Positions 54,345 through 63,076 of a stretch of DNA of 64,000 nucleotides are shown here, in pieces; the first letter of the stretch is position 1, and every line of letters begins with the position of its first letter. Source of the DNA: Acetobacteroides hydrogenigenes (lineage in GTDB: Bacteria > Bacteroidota > Bacteroidia > Bacteroidales > ZOR0009); contig NZ_SLWB01000019.1 of NCBI RefSeq assembly GCF_004340205.1, forward strand, positions 1 to 64,000, given 5' to 3'. The translations under genes and the position numbers were made by a program. The notes under the pieces were generated by a model. That model was not told where the DNA came from. It saw only the letters and a list, made by a program, of their open reading frames with translations, and made no database searches.

Positions 54345-54580
54345 TTACAAAAGTTTTTTATCATTCGTCATGCATCACGGTTCATTGCATTTCTTTTTCA
54401 TTTTTCATCCTTTCATATTTTCATTTCCCTACTCCCTACTCACAATTTCCGATTCCCCGCTCACGCATCACGCATCACTGCATTATTTTTCATCTTTCAT
54501 GTTCCTGATCACAAGATCACTATTCACGATTCCCTACTCCCTATTCCCTTTTTCCCATTCTCGCATCACTCATCACCAAA
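54345..54580. repeat. Long heptanucleotide repeat tract, NNNT(C)(A/C)C type
   Basis: The spacer between the polysaccharide operon and the HEPN/MNT genes reads in 7-nt steps of the form NNNTC(A/C)C, for example TACTCCC, TACTCAC, then CGCTCAC, GCATCAC, GCATCAC, and later TATTCAC, GATTCCC, TACTCCC, TATTCCC. Stretches of TTTTCAT-like units are mixed in. It is the reverse-complement form of G(T/G)GANNN. Confidence 0.85.
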
Positions 54581-54587
54581 AAATCCC

Positions 54588-54595
54588 TATCTTTA
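54588..54595 (+). promoter_or_regulatory. Candidate -7 element of the HEPN/MNT pair (TATCTTTA)
   Basis: TATCTTTA lies 12 nt before the start codon at 54608, a spacing also seen for rmuC. It differs by one base from TAnnTTTG. Confidence 0.4.
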
Positions 54596-54607
54596 CAATA
54601 AAAACAA

Positions 54608-55018
54608 ATGGATACGCGTTGGATTCAGCGGTTTAACAATTTGAATAAGGCGATTAGTAGCCTTTCTGTAAGCTTGCTCGAGGACACATCGAATAACATA
54701 ACTCTTCGTGCTGGGGTTATCCAATTCTTTGAGATGACATTTGTGCTAGCATGGAAGACCTTAAAGGATTACCTTAACGAGATTGGGTACGACGAGGTAA
54801 ACTCACCTCGCTCTGCAATTAAGAAGGCCTTCGAGATAGGTATTGTTGATGATGGCCATCTCTGGTTAAAGGCATTGGAAGATCGTAACTTAACAGCTCA
54901 TACCTACGAGGAGGAAACGGCAATAGAAGTGGAACGGTTAATTCGCGAATCCTACTACCCAATGGTTTTAGAATTGCAAAAGAAGCTTGAACAAGTAAGG
55001 AATGCAGAAGGAGTATAG
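54608..55018 (+). CDS. HEPN-like nucleotidyltransferase-substrate-binding protein
   Basis: The 136-residue all-helical protein matches the HI0074/NTase substrate-binding family, related to HEPN. It starts WIQRFNNLNKAISSLSVSLL and has ITLRAGVIQFFEMTFVLAWK, then RNLTAHTYEEETA (RxxxxH-like motif; here RNLTAH, about residues 97-102). The Arg and His of the RX4-6H motif of HEPN toxins are therefore present. It overlaps the following nucleotidyltransferase by 17 nt, the usual paired arrangement of HEPN/MNT toxin-antitoxin-like modules. Heptamer repeats border the pair on both sides. Confidence 0.85.
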   Translation: MDTRWIQRFNNLNKAISSLSVSLLEDTSNNITLRAGVIQFFEMTFVLAWKTLKDYLNEIGYDEVNSPRSAIKKAFEIGIVDDGHLWLKALEDRNLTAHTYEEETAIEVERLIRESYYPMVLELQKKLEQVRNAEGV

Positions 55019-55331
55019 TGCATTATCGGTTGGCCTTCGCTTATCCGATCTGGAGCTTATGGCAGAAGTATTTTCGAGCTTTAGCGAAGTCGAAAAATGT
55101 GTTCTATTTGGGAGTAGAGCCAAGGGAACATACCGTAATGGGAGTGATGTTGATGTTGCTTTATTTGGGGGAAACATAAGCCATACCATTGCTCGCGATA
55201 TATCATTTGTTTTAAACGAAGAATCTCCGCTCCCTTACCATTTTGATATTGTTGTGTATAATCAAATAACCAATGCAGACCTTAAAGAGCATATCGATAG
55301 GGTTGGAGTTGTAATTTATGCCAGACAATAA
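55002..55331 (+). CDS. Minimal nucleotidyltransferase (MNT) protein
   Basis: The 109-residue protein has the nucleotidyltransferase motif VLFGSRAKGTYRNGSDVDVA (about 36-55), i.e. GS-X-then-DxD with both metal-binding aspartates, and a third acid in FDIVVYNQI. In characterised systems the MNT partner nucleotidylates and silences the HEPN protein. It therefore looks like the antitoxin half of the module with the overlapping upstream gene. Whether it is an active toxin-antitoxin system or a housekeeping pair is not known. Confidence 0.87.
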   Translation: MQKEYSALSVGLRLSDLELMAEVFSSFSEVEKCVLFGSRAKGTYRNGSDVDVALFGGNISHTIARDISFVLNEESPLPYHFDIVVYNQITNADLKEHIDRVGVVIYARQ

Positions 55332-55426
55332 TTTTTATTCCACGAATTCTCACAAATTCCACAAACTACCCTTTGTGCTATTCCTTTGAAAACTTTGTGG
55401 TTGAAAAAAAAGAAGTATCACGATTC

Positions 55427-55500
55427 CCGACTCACTCTTCCCGCATCACCTGTCACGATTCCCTCTTCACCCATCACGCCTCACCCTTCACAAAAAAACT
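55427..55500. repeat. Heptanucleotide repeat, eleven units in perfect register
   Basis: Eleven consecutive 7-mers keep TC(A/C)C at positions 4-7: GTATCAC, GATTCCC, GACTCAC, TCTTCCC, GCATCAC, CTGTCAC, GATTCCC, TCTTCAC, CCATCAC, GCCTCAC, CCTTCAC. This is the clearest example of the family in the window. Confidence 0.93.
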
Positions 55501-55577
55501 CTGTGTTTATCCTTTAAATCAGTGAAATCCGTGTTCTGATTTTTCATTTTTCATTTTTTATCATTCATTTTATTGAG

Positions 55578-55585
55578 TAGTTTTG
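55578..55585 (+). promoter_or_regulatory. Candidate -7 element of gmd (TAGTTTTG)
   Basis: TAGTTTTG matches TAnnTTTG exactly and would give a leader of about 80 nt before gmd at 55671. No TTTG was seen 19-21 nt upstream. Confidence 0.4.
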
Positions 55586-55670
55586 ACATTTATTTTTTGC
55601 GTGTTTTGAGGATAGACTCCTTTGCAGGATTAGATGTCTATCAGAAAGTTTTTGGTTTAAATTTAACATT

Positions 55671-56828
55671 ATGAGTAAAGTTGCATTAATTACCGGAGTA
55701 ACAGGTCAAGATGGTGCCTATCTATCGGAATACCTATTAAAGAAAGGATACATTGTACATGGTATTAAGCGTAGGTCGTCGTTGTTTAATACCGATAGAA
55801 TCGACCATATCTACCAAGATCCACATGTGGAGAATCGTAACTTTATCCTTCACTATGGCGATTTGACCGATAGCATGAATATTACCCGTATTATTCAGGA
55901 GGTTCAACCCGATGAAATCTACAATCTCGCAGCAATGAGCCACGTGCATGTTAGCTTCGAGACTCCCGAATACGTTGGTAACGCCGATGGATTAGGAACG
56001 CTTCGTATTTTAGAGGCTGTTCGTTTACTTGGATTAACCGAAAAGACAAGAATATATCAGGCATCAACATCCGAGCTATATGGATTGGTGCAGGCTGTGC
56101 CACAAAGTGAGACTACACCTTTCTACCCACGATCTCCATACGCTGTTGCAAAGCTTTACGGTTACTGGATTACCGTAAACTACCGTGAGGCATACAAGAT
56201 GCATGCAAGCAACGGTATTCTATTTAACCACGAGTCGCCAATACGAGGAGAAACTTTTGTAACCCGTAAGGTAACTCGTGCCATGAGCCGTATTGCATTG
56301 GGCATGCAGGATAAGATGTTTATGGGTAACCTTAGCTCGCAGCGCGACTGGGGGCATGCCAAGGATTACATTCGTGCAATGTACCTGATTCTTCAGCAAG
56401 ATGAGCCTAGCGACTACGTTATTGCAACAGGAATAACCACCTCTATTCGCGAGTTCATTAAGCTAGCAGGTAATGAAGCTGGCTTAACCATCGACTTCCG
56501 CGGTGAGGGCGTTAACGAAACCGGACATGTTGTTGCCGTAGATGAGACTAAGTTTGTTGAGCGAGTAGGCGAAAAGTACCTAGAGGCAATGAAGCAGCGT
56601 ATTGCCAACCAGGAGCAGGTTGTTGGTGTCGATCCTAAATACTTCCGTCCAACCGAGGTTGATTTGTTAATAGGTGATCCTACCAAGTCGAAGACAAAGC
56701 TAGGCTGGGAACCTAAGTACGATCTTAAGGGACTAGTTGAAGATATGATGCAGTCAGACATCAAGCTCTTCAAGAAGGATGCCTACCTTAAGGAGGGTGG
56801 ATATCAGGTGATGAACTACTTTGAATAA
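55671..56828 (+). CDS. gmd: GDP-mannose 4,6-dehydratase
   Basis: The 385-residue SDR enzyme has the NADP loop [15 protein letters not shown] (residues 9-23), the conserved [15 protein letters not shown], and the catalytic Tyr-X3-Lys in [13 protein letters not shown] (about 160), together with [15 protein letters not shown] typical of Gmd. It makes GDP-4-keto-6-deoxymannose, the first step of de novo GDP-fucose synthesis. The next pathway gene, fcl, lies downstream but is separated by a GxxExxY gene bordered by AATTCG-type repeats. Confidence 0.96.
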   Translation: MSKVALITGVTGQDGAYLSEYLLKKGYIVHGIKRRSSLFNTDRIDHIYQDPHVENRNFILHYGDLTDSMNITRIIQEVQPDEIYNLAAMSHVHVSFETPEYVGNADGLGTLRILEAVRLLGLTEKTRIYQASTSELYGLVQAVPQSETTPFYPRSPYAVAKLYGYWITVNYREAYKMHASNGILFNHESPIRGETFVTRKVTRAMSRIALGMQDKMFMGNLSSQRDWGHAKDYIRAMYLILQQDEPSDYVIATGITTSIREFIKLAGNEAGLTIDFRGEGVNETGHVVAVDETKFVERVGEKYLEAMKQRIANQEQVVGVDPKYFRPTEVDLLIGDPTKSKTKLGWEPKYDLKGLVEDMMQSDIKLFKKDAYLKEGGYQVMNYFE

Positions 56829-56864
56829 ATCCCTAATTACGCTAATTATCCCTAATCTCGCGAA
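56828..56864. repeat. AATTCG/CTAATT-type 9-10-nt repeat
   Basis: The gmd/GxxExxY spacer contains CTAATTACG, CTAATTATCC, CTAATCTCG and CGAATTG in about 9-nt steps. A second tract lies after the GxxExxY gene at 57249-57290 (TAATTCGCA, ATAATTCGTG, TAATTC). Confidence 0.7.
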
Positions 56865-56867
56865 TTG

Positions 56868-57251
56868 ATGTCGGATATACTGTACAAGGAGGAAAGTTAC
56901 AAGATAGTCGGTGCATGTATGAAGGTGCATCGTACGCTTGGGGCTGGATTTCTTGAGGTAGTTTATCAAATTGCATTAGAAAAGGAGTTTACTTCACAAA
57001 ATATCCCGTTTAGTTCACAGGTAAAGTTGCCTGTTTTCTATGAGGGTGAATCGTTGGGAAAATATTATGTTGCAGACTTTATTTGCTACGAAAAGATTGT
57101 AGTAGAGATAAAGTCTGCATCTTTTATATCTGAACCGCAGGAAAAACAGCTAATAAACTACCTTAAAGCAACAGGAAAGAAACTTGGTATACTTGTCAAT
57201 TTTGGCGCAAAGTCCCTACAGTACAAACGAGCTATAAATTCGCACCCTTAG
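56868..57251 (+). CDS. GxxExxY (PD-(D/E)XK-like) protein
   Basis: The 127-residue protein belongs to the GxxExxY family (GAGFLEVVY at about residues 25-33). ADFICYEKIVVEIKSA (about 65-80) has the D...E-X-K pattern of PD-(D/E)XK nuclease folds. No biological role is established. The start at 56868 is ATG; the TTG one codon before is less likely. It splits gmd from fcl, and both flanking spacers carry AATTCG-type repeats, so it looks like a passenger gene. Confidence 0.88.
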   Translation: MSDILYKEESYKIVGACMKVHRTLGAGFLEVVYQIALEKEFTSQNIPFSSQVKLPVFYEGESLGKYYVADFICYEKIVVEIKSASFISEPQEKQLINYLKATGKKLGILVNFGAKSLQYKRAINSHP

Positions 57252-57290
57252 CATAATTCGCAATAATTCGTGTAATTCAAAAGAAATCGA
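57249..57290. repeat. AATTCG-type repeat after the GxxExxY gene
   Basis: TAATTCGCA, ATAATTCGTG and TAATTCAAA follow one another in 9-10-nt steps, the same motif as inside the fcl gene 800 nt downstream. Confidence 0.7.
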
Positions 57291-57302
57291 GAAATAGAAA
57301 AA

Positions 57303-58463
57303 ATGGAATTAACATCTAAAATATACGTTGCCGGTCACAAGGGGCTTGTTGGTTCTGCCATTTGGAAGAATTTACAGGCTAAGGGCTATACTAACCTTGT
57401 AGGCCGCGCCTCTTCGGAGCTAGATTTACGCGATCAGAAGGCTGTCGAGGAATTTTTTGCAGCAGAGAAACCCGAGTATGTATTTCTTGCAGCTGCTAAG
57501 GTTGGTGGAATTATGGCAAATAGCATTTACCGTGCCGATTTCATCTACCAAAATCTGCAGATACAGAATAACGTCATTCATAACGCCTATTTGCATGGCG
57601 TAAAGAAGTTGCTATTCCTTGGTAGTACCTGTATTTATCCTCGCGATGCTCAGCAGCCCATGAAGGAAACCGAATTGCTGACATCTCCATTGGAGTATAC
57701 CAACGAACCTTACGCCATTGCAAAGATTGCAGGCATAAAGATGTGCGAGAGCTACAACTTGCAGTACGGAACCAACTACATAGCGGTAATGCCAACCAAC
57801 CTATACGGTCCAAACGACAACTTCGATTTGGAGAAGTCGCACGTGCTGCCTGCTATGATTCGTAAGATGCACCTTGGCAAGTGCCTATTCAATAACGATT
57901 GGGATGCCTTGCGCGAAGATCTGAACAAACGCCCTGTTGAAGGTGTATCTGGTGATGCAGCAGAATTAGATATCCTTAGGGTGCTGGCTAAGTACGGAGT
58001 TTATTATGCTAATTACGCGAATATAGACGGATTAAACCAAGAGGCAATTCGTGAAATTCGTTCTAATTCGAGCAATTCGTGTACCGTAGAATTATGGGGA
58101 ACTGGAACCCCGTTGAGAGAGTTTCTTTGGAGCGAGGAGATGGCAGATGCCAGCGTTTTCTGCATGGAGAACGTCAACTTTGACGACCTAGTTCGCGAAA
58201 TTCGTAGCAACTCGAGCAATTCGCAGGAAATACGTAATACGCACATCAATATTGGTACTGGTAGGGAGATAACCATTAGAGATTTGGCCTACCGTATAAA
58301 GGAAGTTGTTGGCTTTGGTGGTGAGATTGTCTTTAACTCCGATAAGCCCGATGGTACTATGCGTAAGCTTACCGATCCATCTAAGCTGCATTCCTTGGGT
58401 TGGCATCACAAGATTGAGATTGAGGATGGCGTTAAGATGATGTACGATTGGTATATCTCTTAG
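57303..58463 (+). CDS. fcl: GDP-L-fucose synthase
   Basis: The 386-residue SDR epimerase/reductase has GHKGLVGSAIW (residues 11-21) and the catalytic Tyr-X3-Lys in YAIAKIAGIKMCESY (about 138). The C-terminal part includes LWGTGTPLREFLW and INIGTGREITIRDLAYRI. It makes GDP-L-fucose from the Gmd product. The protein is longer than most Fcl enzymes because of two insertions near residues 248-259 and 297-307, each containing REIRSNSSNS and encoded by AATTCG-type repeats. They sit in loops around the substrate domain, a region of variable length in Bacteroidetes Fcl. Confidence 0.93.
   Translation: MELTSKIYVAGHKGLVGSAIWKNLQAKGYTNLVGRASSELDLRDQKAVEEFFAAEKPEYVFLAAAKVGGIMANSIYRADFIYQNLQIQNNVIHNAYLHGVKKLLFLGSTCIYPRDAQQPMKETELLTSPLEYTNEPYAIAKIAGIKMCESYNLQYGTNYIAVMPTNLYGPNDNFDLEKSHVLPAMIRKMHLGKCLFNNDWDALREDLNKRPVEGVSGDAAELDILRVLAKYGVYYANYANIDGLNQEAIREIRSNSSNSCTVELWGTGTPLREFLWSEEMADASVFCMENVNFDDLVREIRSNSSNSQEIRNTHINIGTGREITIRDLAYRIKEVVGFGGEIVFNSDKPDGTMRKLTDPSKLHSLGWHHKIEIEDGVKMMYDWYIS
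58045..58080 (+). repeat. AATTCG repeat inside fcl, copy 1
   Basis: AATTCGTGA, AATTCGTTCT, AATTCGAGC and AATTCGTGT run in 9-10-nt steps and encode IREIRSNSSNS in frame. Copy 2 at 58191-58224 is clearly related. Confidence 0.88.
58191..58224 (+). repeat. AATTCG repeat inside fcl, copy 2
   Basis: The run from GTTCGCGAAATTCG to CTCGAGCAATTCG aligns over about 33 nt with copy 1 and encodes VREIRSNSSNS, so the same peptide occurs twice in one enzyme. Confidence 0.88.
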
Positions 58464-58493
58464 TTGTTATTTGCTGATAAAGTACTACATCAA

Positions 58494-58520
58494 AAGCGCC
58501 TTTGGTTTCCCTAGGCGCTT
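58494..58520 (+). terminator. Probable terminator of the gmd-fcl unit
   Basis: AAGCGCCT (58494-58501) pairs with AGGCGCTT (58513-58520) around an 11-nt loop, 30 nt after the fcl stop codon. A short T-rich stretch follows. Confidence 0.6.
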
Positions 58521-58546
58521 ATGTTTTATCTGAAGGTTTTGTTGCG

Positions 58547-58554
58547 TACATTTG
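58547..58554 (+). promoter_or_regulatory. Candidate -7 element of fkp (TACATTTG)
   Basis: TACATTTG matches TAnnTTTG exactly within the 312-nt spacer before fkp, which contains nothing else recognisable apart from the terminator. It would give a leader of over 200 nt. No -33 element was found. Confidence 0.3.
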
Positions 58555-58775
58555 GCAAGTTCATTTTTGCTTACTCCAAGTAGAGTAGACGTTAAACTAG
58601 GTCGGAAAACCAAATTAGAGAGCAATGAAGAATGTCTGTGAAGATTTGTAACAAATAATCAGGGCTCTTTATCCCCTCCTTGGGAGGGGAAGGGGTGGGT
58701 TTTTCATTATTTCATCTTTGTTGTTGTTCTAATTGGAAGCCATTGCCTAGTGTTAAAATAAAAATTGAATTAGAA

Positions 58776-61631
58776 ATGAAGTATTTACTTACGTTGCCCG
58801 ATAATGCTGCCGAGTCGTTTTACGGTGTTGAGAACCGTAGCGAGGAGTCTTGGTTTGTAACTTCCGATCCTCAAGGAAAAAAGATAGGATCGGGGGGTGG
58901 TACAGCAAACCTTTTGGCAGAAGCCTATTTTAAGTCGGGCAATGCTAACTTTGATAGCTGGATTGTAAACGAAAAGAAAATAGTTATACACGCAGGAGGC
59001 GAGAGCCGAAGGTTACCTGCCTATGCGCATACCGGAAAAATACTAGCTCCGATTCCAGTTTTTCGATGGGGAAGAGGGCAAGCCATTAACCAGAACCTGC
59101 TGGATATTCAGCTTCCGCTATTGGAAGAGATAATGGCTAACACCAACAGCAACCAAAATACGCTTATTGCAAGTGGCGATGTACTTATTCGGAATAGCGG
59201 CGGGTTGCCATCGTTCCCCGATGCCGATGTAATCTGCTTTGGGCTATGGGGTTCTCCCGAAAAGGCTGCAAACCATGGGGTGTTTTTTACACCCACTGAT
59301 GGAAGCGGAAAGCTATCCTTTATGCTTCAAAAGCCAACCAATAGCCAGATCGCTGAGCATTGCCGAGATTACCACTACCTCTTAGATATTGGCATTTGGG
59401 TTTTAAGTGATAGGGCTGTAAGGCGCTTAATGGATAAGTGCGGATGGTATTCAGCAACCAAAGGCTTTGAAGGTGGTACCCCCAAGAACTACGACCTATA
59501 CAGCGAGTTTGGCTTAGCGCTTGGCGAAAATCCAACTGCTATAGATGATAAACTGGCTGATTTAAGCGTAGCGCTAGTAACGCTCGAGAATGGCGAATTC
59601 TACCACTTTGGGAGAAATAGCGAACTTATTGAATCTACCGAAAGGTTGCAGAACCTTGTTGTCGATCAGCGCGAGATATGGCATAAGAAGGTGAAGCCTC
59701 ATCCATCAATATTTATTCAGAATTGCGATAGCGGCATTACTTTAGATTCAAACAATCAGCATCTATGGTTCGAGAATTCCTATCTCCCTTCGTCATGGAA
59801 GATATCGAATTCGCATATACTAACCGGCATCCCAAAAAATAGCTGGTCGTTAACGCTGCCAGCAGGTATCTGCTTGGACGTAGTACCTATTCAGGACGAT
59901 CTTCACGTAATCCGTCCTTACGGCTTTAATGATGAGTTTAAAGGTGATGTATGCTCTGTCGAAACTAGGTGGTTAAACCATCCTTTAGCCGATTGGTTTG
60001 CAAAACGAAATATCAGTATAGACGGAGAACTTGGTGTTGATATTCAGCAGTACCCTCTATTCCCTGTTATCAATATAAAAGATGTTGATGGAGGATTTGT
60101 AGAGTGGCTGGTGAGCGATGAGCCTGCACTGTCTGAAGAGTACAAGCGGCTATACCTAGGCTCGGAGCGGATTTCTGCATCGCAAATATGCGCTAAAGCC
60201 AATCTGAAAAGGCTCTACGCTCAACGTGAGGAACTGATGGTTCAGGCAATCCCTCAGCTGGCAAAGAACTATAGGAATAGCGTCTTCTACCAGCTCGATT
60301 TGGATAATCTTGCTAAGATTTGCGCTAAGAATAGCGTTGTTATACCGGAATTGGAAGGCGTTAGTGGAATGCAGAAGGTTGGCGACCTAATGCTTCGATC
60401 GAGGATCAGCCACTATAGCGGGGCTATAGACAGTTACGAGGAGGAGGCTTTTACAGAACTGCAGCGTTGCGTGCTAAAAACGCATACCGCAAGCAAGGTC
60501 CATCCGAAGCTTAGCGTAAAAGACGATCAGATTGTTTGGGGGCGTAGCCCTTTACGTATCGATATTGGCGGGGGATGGTCTGATACCCCTCCGTACTGCT
60601 TCTCCAACGGCGGGGCTGTGGTAAACGTTGCCATTGAGATTAACGGACAGCCGCCAATTCAGGTGTTCGTAAAGCCATCCGAAGAAAGGCGAATTGTTAT
60701 TAGTTCCATCGACCTAGGGGCAAAGGAGGTGATATCATCCTTCGAAGAGTTGGAGCAGTTTAATGTTGTAGGATCGCCCTTTAGCATTCCAAAGGCAGCG
60801 CTTTGCCTGGCAGGATTCCATAGTAGATTCTCGGCAGTACAGCATCAGAGCCTCCAAGATTTGCTCGATGACTTCGGTTCCGGTATCGAGATATCCATCC
60901 TCTCTGCAGTGCCAAAAGGCTCAGGATTGGGCACCAGCTCGATATTGGCCGCAACGGTGTTGGGTACGCTCTCCAATTTCTGCGGATTGGAGTGGGATAA
61001 GCTCGAGATTTGCAGCAAGACGCTTGCGTTGGAGCAGCTGCTTACCACTGGAGGTGGCTGGCAGGATCAGGTAGGCGGAGTTCTTCATGGCGTTAAGTTG
61101 ATTGAAACGACTCCCGGATTCGAGCAAACGCCGGTTGTGCGCTGGCTGCCTACCGATTTGTTTGACTCGCCACAAACCAAAGGGACATTCTTACTATACT
61201 ATACCGGAATAACCCGCACGGCAAAGAAAATTCTAGCGGAAATCGTCAGAGGAATGTTTCTTAACTCCTCATCGCACCTGAATACGCTGGGAAAAATTAA
61301 GCAGCATGCCGGCGATGTGTTTGAGGCCATCATGCGGGGCGACCACGCTCTGCTTGCCAGTTCGGTTGCCAAGTCGTGGAAGTTGAATATGGCGCTCGAT
61401 AGCGGTACATGCACCCCTGATATCCTAAAGATAGTTGAACCCGTAAGCAGCGAGCTCCTTGGATTTAAGCTGCTGGGAGCCGGAGGCGGCGGTTTTATGC
61501 TGATGGTTGCAAAGGATCTAGAAGCAGCCGCACGTGTTAGGGGACACCTAGAGGCAAACCCGATAAATAGCAAAGCACGTTTTGTGGAGATGACCGTATC
61601 GAAGACAGGCTTTCTGGTAACTCGAAGCTAG
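58776..61631 (+). CDS. fkp: Bifunctional L-fucokinase/GDP-L-fucose pyrophosphorylase
   Basis: This is a 951-residue Fkp, close to the 949 residues of the Bacteroides fragilis enzyme. The N-terminal half (about 1-430) is the GDP-fucose pyrophosphorylase with GSGGGTANLLAEAYF and HAGGESRRLPAYAHTGKILA. A beta-helix-like linker follows, and the C-terminal half is a GHMP kinase (SPLRIDIGGGWSDTPPY at about 590, VPKGSGLGTSSILAATVLG at about 710, GAGGGGFMLMV near 910). It phosphorylates L-fucose and makes GDP-fucose in the salvage pathway. The start at 58776 (MKYLLTLPDNAAES) is chosen over the longer frame. No fucose importer is in the window. Confidence 0.96.
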   Translation: MKYLLTLPDNAAESFYGVENRSEESWFVTSDPQGKKIGSGGGTANLLAEAYFKSGNANFDSWIVNEKKIVIHAGGESRRLPAYAHTGKILAPIPVFRWGRGQAINQNLLDIQLPLLEEIMANTNSNQNTLIASGDVLIRNSGGLPSFPDADVICFGLWGSPEKAANHGVFFTPTDGSGKLSFMLQKPTNSQIAEHCRDYHYLLDIGIWVLSDRAVRRLMDKCGWYSATKGFEGGTPKNYDLYSEFGLALGENPTAIDDKLADLSVALVTLENGEFYHFGRNSELIESTERLQNLVVDQREIWHKKVKPHPSIFIQNCDSGITLDSNNQHLWFENSYLPSSWKISNSHILTGIPKNSWSLTLPAGICLDVVPIQDDLHVIRPYGFNDEFKGDVCSVETRWLNHPLADWFAKRNISIDGELGVDIQQYPLFPVINIKDVDGGFVEWLVSDEPALSEEYKRLYLGSERISASQICAKANLKRLYAQREELMVQAIPQLAKNYRNSVFYQLDLDNLAKICAKNSVVIPELEGVSGMQKVGDLMLRSRISHYSGAIDSYEEEAFTELQRCVLKTHTASKVHPKLSVKDDQIVWGRSPLRIDIGGGWSDTPPYCFSNGGAVVNVAIEINGQPPIQVFVKPSEERRIVISSIDLGAKEVISSFEELEQFNVVGSPFSIPKAALCLAGFHSRFSAVQHQSLQDLLDDFGSGIEISILSAVPKGSGLGTSSILAATVLGTLSNFCGLEWDKLEICSKTLALEQLLTTGGGWQDQVGGVLHGVKLIETTPGFEQTPVVRWLPTDLFDSPQTKGTFLLYYTGITRTAKKILAEIVRGMFLNSSSHLNTLGKIKQHAGDVFEAIMRGDHALLASSVAKSWKLNMALDSGTCTPDILKIVEPVSSELLGFKLLGAGGGGFMLMVAKDLEAAARVRGHLEANPINSKARFVEMTVSKTGFLVTRS

Positions 61632-61659
61632 TTCGGAAGATAATGTTTAATAGGGCAAA

Positions 61660-61684
61660 AAGAGTTGCAACTTTTGCAGCTCTT
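61660..61684 (+). terminator. Probable terminator of fkp
   Basis: AAGAGTTGC (61660-61668) pairs with GCAGCTCTT (61676-61684), one G-T wobble, with a 7-nt loop and T-rich sequence after it. Confidence 0.6.
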
Positions 61685-61736
61685 CTTTGTATTAGGGGCT
61701 TCCATATCTCATTTTTCTTTTTCATCCCAAAATCAC

Positions 61737-61744
61737 TACCTTGG
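61737..61744 (+). promoter_or_regulatory. Candidate -7 element of manC (TACCTTGG)
   Basis: TACCTTGG is close to TACCTTTG and lies about 40 nt before the manC start. One central base departs from consensus. Confidence 0.3.
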
Positions 61745-61783
61745 CGCTCCTATTATTGTCGTGTTTGATAAAGTTATAAAGTT

Positions 61784-62842
61784 ATGCAGCTAACTGTATT
61801 CATTATGGCGGGAGGTTCGGGCGAGCGCTTTTGGCCGCTCTCGACCCGCGAAAAGCCTAAGCAGCTTCTTAAATTGGTAGATGAGAATCGCAGCCTCATT
61901 CGTATGACTGTAGATCGCATTCTTCCAATCGTTCCTGCTGAGCGTATTTTTATTGGCACCAATGCCATTCAGGCTAAGGGAATAGCAGAGGAATTACCAA
62001 TGCTACCTGTTGAGAATATCATAATTGAGCCTCTCTTCAAGGATACTGCTGCTGCAATCGGATTCGGTTCGGTGGTAATAGGCGAGAAGTACCCCGATGC
62101 TACAATGGTGGTGCTGGCATCCGATCATCTTATAAAGAATGAGGAGAACTTCTGCAAGCGTATTCTTACCGCAGCTGAGGTTGCTGAGGAAAAAGGGGCA
62201 ATCGTAACGCTTGGTATCAAGCCAAACAAGCCCGAAACCGGCTACGGATACCTCGAAACAGAAGAGTGCTACATTGGTGAGCCAACTCGTGTGGTTCGCT
62301 TTTGGGAAAAGCCAAACCTACATCGTGCCGAGGAGTATGTGGCGTCAGGAAGATACCTGTGGAATAGCGGCATGTTCATCTTTGGTATAAATACCATGAT
62401 GGGCGCATTCGAAAAGTACCTGCCTAAGCACGCTGCTACGTTGGAGAAGATCGGAAAGTTGGGCGAAGCCAAGCGCGATCATACCAACAAGGAGCTAAAC
62501 GAACTCTTTGGTACCTTTGAAAAAATCTCTATCGACTTTGGTATTATGGAGAAGTTCGACAACACCTTTGTAATTCCTGTTGATTTTGGATGGAACGATA
62601 TTGGCAGTTACCCTGCTCTCGACGATGTTTTCGAGAAGACCGAGCAAGGTTCTGTTGTTAAAGGTAGTACGGTTGTAGAGGTTAGCGCTGGGAACAATAT
62701 CATTCTTGGTCAGGAAGGAAAGGTAATAGCAACCTTAGGCGTTAAAGACTTAGTGATTGTAGACACAAAAGATCAGCTGCTTATTTGCAATAAGGCCGAT
62801 GCCCAAAACATAAAGAAGGTATTGGAGATTCTGAATAAGTAA
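61784..62842 (+). CDS. manC: Mannose-1-phosphate guanylyltransferase
   Basis: The 352-residue nucleotidyltransferase has the GMP-pyrophosphorylase signature FIMAGGSGERFWPLSTREKP followed by KQLLKL (residues 5-30), FVIPVDFGWNDIGSYPALDD near 260-279 and VEKPN-like FWEKPNLHRAEEY. It lacks the fused isomerase domain of some ManC proteins. It makes GDP-mannose, which feeds Gmd and Fcl in the same region. It is a single-gene unit with a terminator at 62969. Confidence 0.93.
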   Translation: MQLTVFIMAGGSGERFWPLSTREKPKQLLKLVDENRSLIRMTVDRILPIVPAERIFIGTNAIQAKGIAEELPMLPVENIIIEPLFKDTAAAIGFGSVVIGEKYPDATMVVLASDHLIKNEENFCKRILTAAEVAEEKGAIVTLGIKPNKPETGYGYLETEECYIGEPTRVVRFWEKPNLHRAEEYVASGRYLWNSGMFIFGINTMMGAFEKYLPKHAATLEKIGKLGEAKRDHTNKELNELFGTFEKISIDFGIMEKFDNTFVIPVDFGWNDIGSYPALDDVFEKTEQGSVVKGSTVVEVSAGNNIILGQEGKVIATLGVKDLVIVDTKDQLLICNKADAQNIKKVLEILNK

Positions 62843-62905
62843 CTAGGGAGAAGTGAATAGGGAAAAGTGAACTAGCGATCAGGTGAAAAGGGAACCGAGA
62901 GGTTA
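62843..62905 (+). repeat. Heptanucleotide repeat, G(T/G)GANNN type
   Basis: After manC the spacer runs GGGAGAA, GTGAATA, GGGAAAA, GTGAACT and, after a break, GTGAAAA, GGGAACC, GAGAGGT, fitting the same consensus as the tracts at 22.8, 28.5 and 29.0 kb. Confidence 0.8.
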
Positions 62906-62968
62906 GATTTTTCATCTTTCATGTTTTCATTATCCCTGTCTTGATATTAGTATCTCAAATCTTATATA

Positions 62969-63003
62969 AGCGCTGCCGAAGTGGTCTTCGGTGGCGCTTT
63001 TTT
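62969..63003 (+). terminator. Intrinsic terminator of manC
   Basis: AGCGCTGCCGAAG (62969-62981) and CTTCGGTGGCGCT (62986-62998) form a 13-bp stem with two G-T wobbles and a 4-nt loop, followed by six T. Confidence 0.82.
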
Positions 63004-63048
63004 GCATCTCGAAATAAATAGCGTACAATCTGGCGTCTAAGTCAATTT

Positions 63049-63056
63049 TTCTACCT
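63049..63056 (+). promoter_or_regulatory. Candidate -7 element of menA (TACCTTTA)
   Basis: TACCTTTA differs from TAnnTTTG in one base and lies about 20 nt before the menA start codon. Its position is read from the sequence around 63048-63060, and the exact ends may be off by a base or two. Confidence 0.35.
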
Positions 63057-63076
63057 TTACGGGTCGAATCTAAAAT

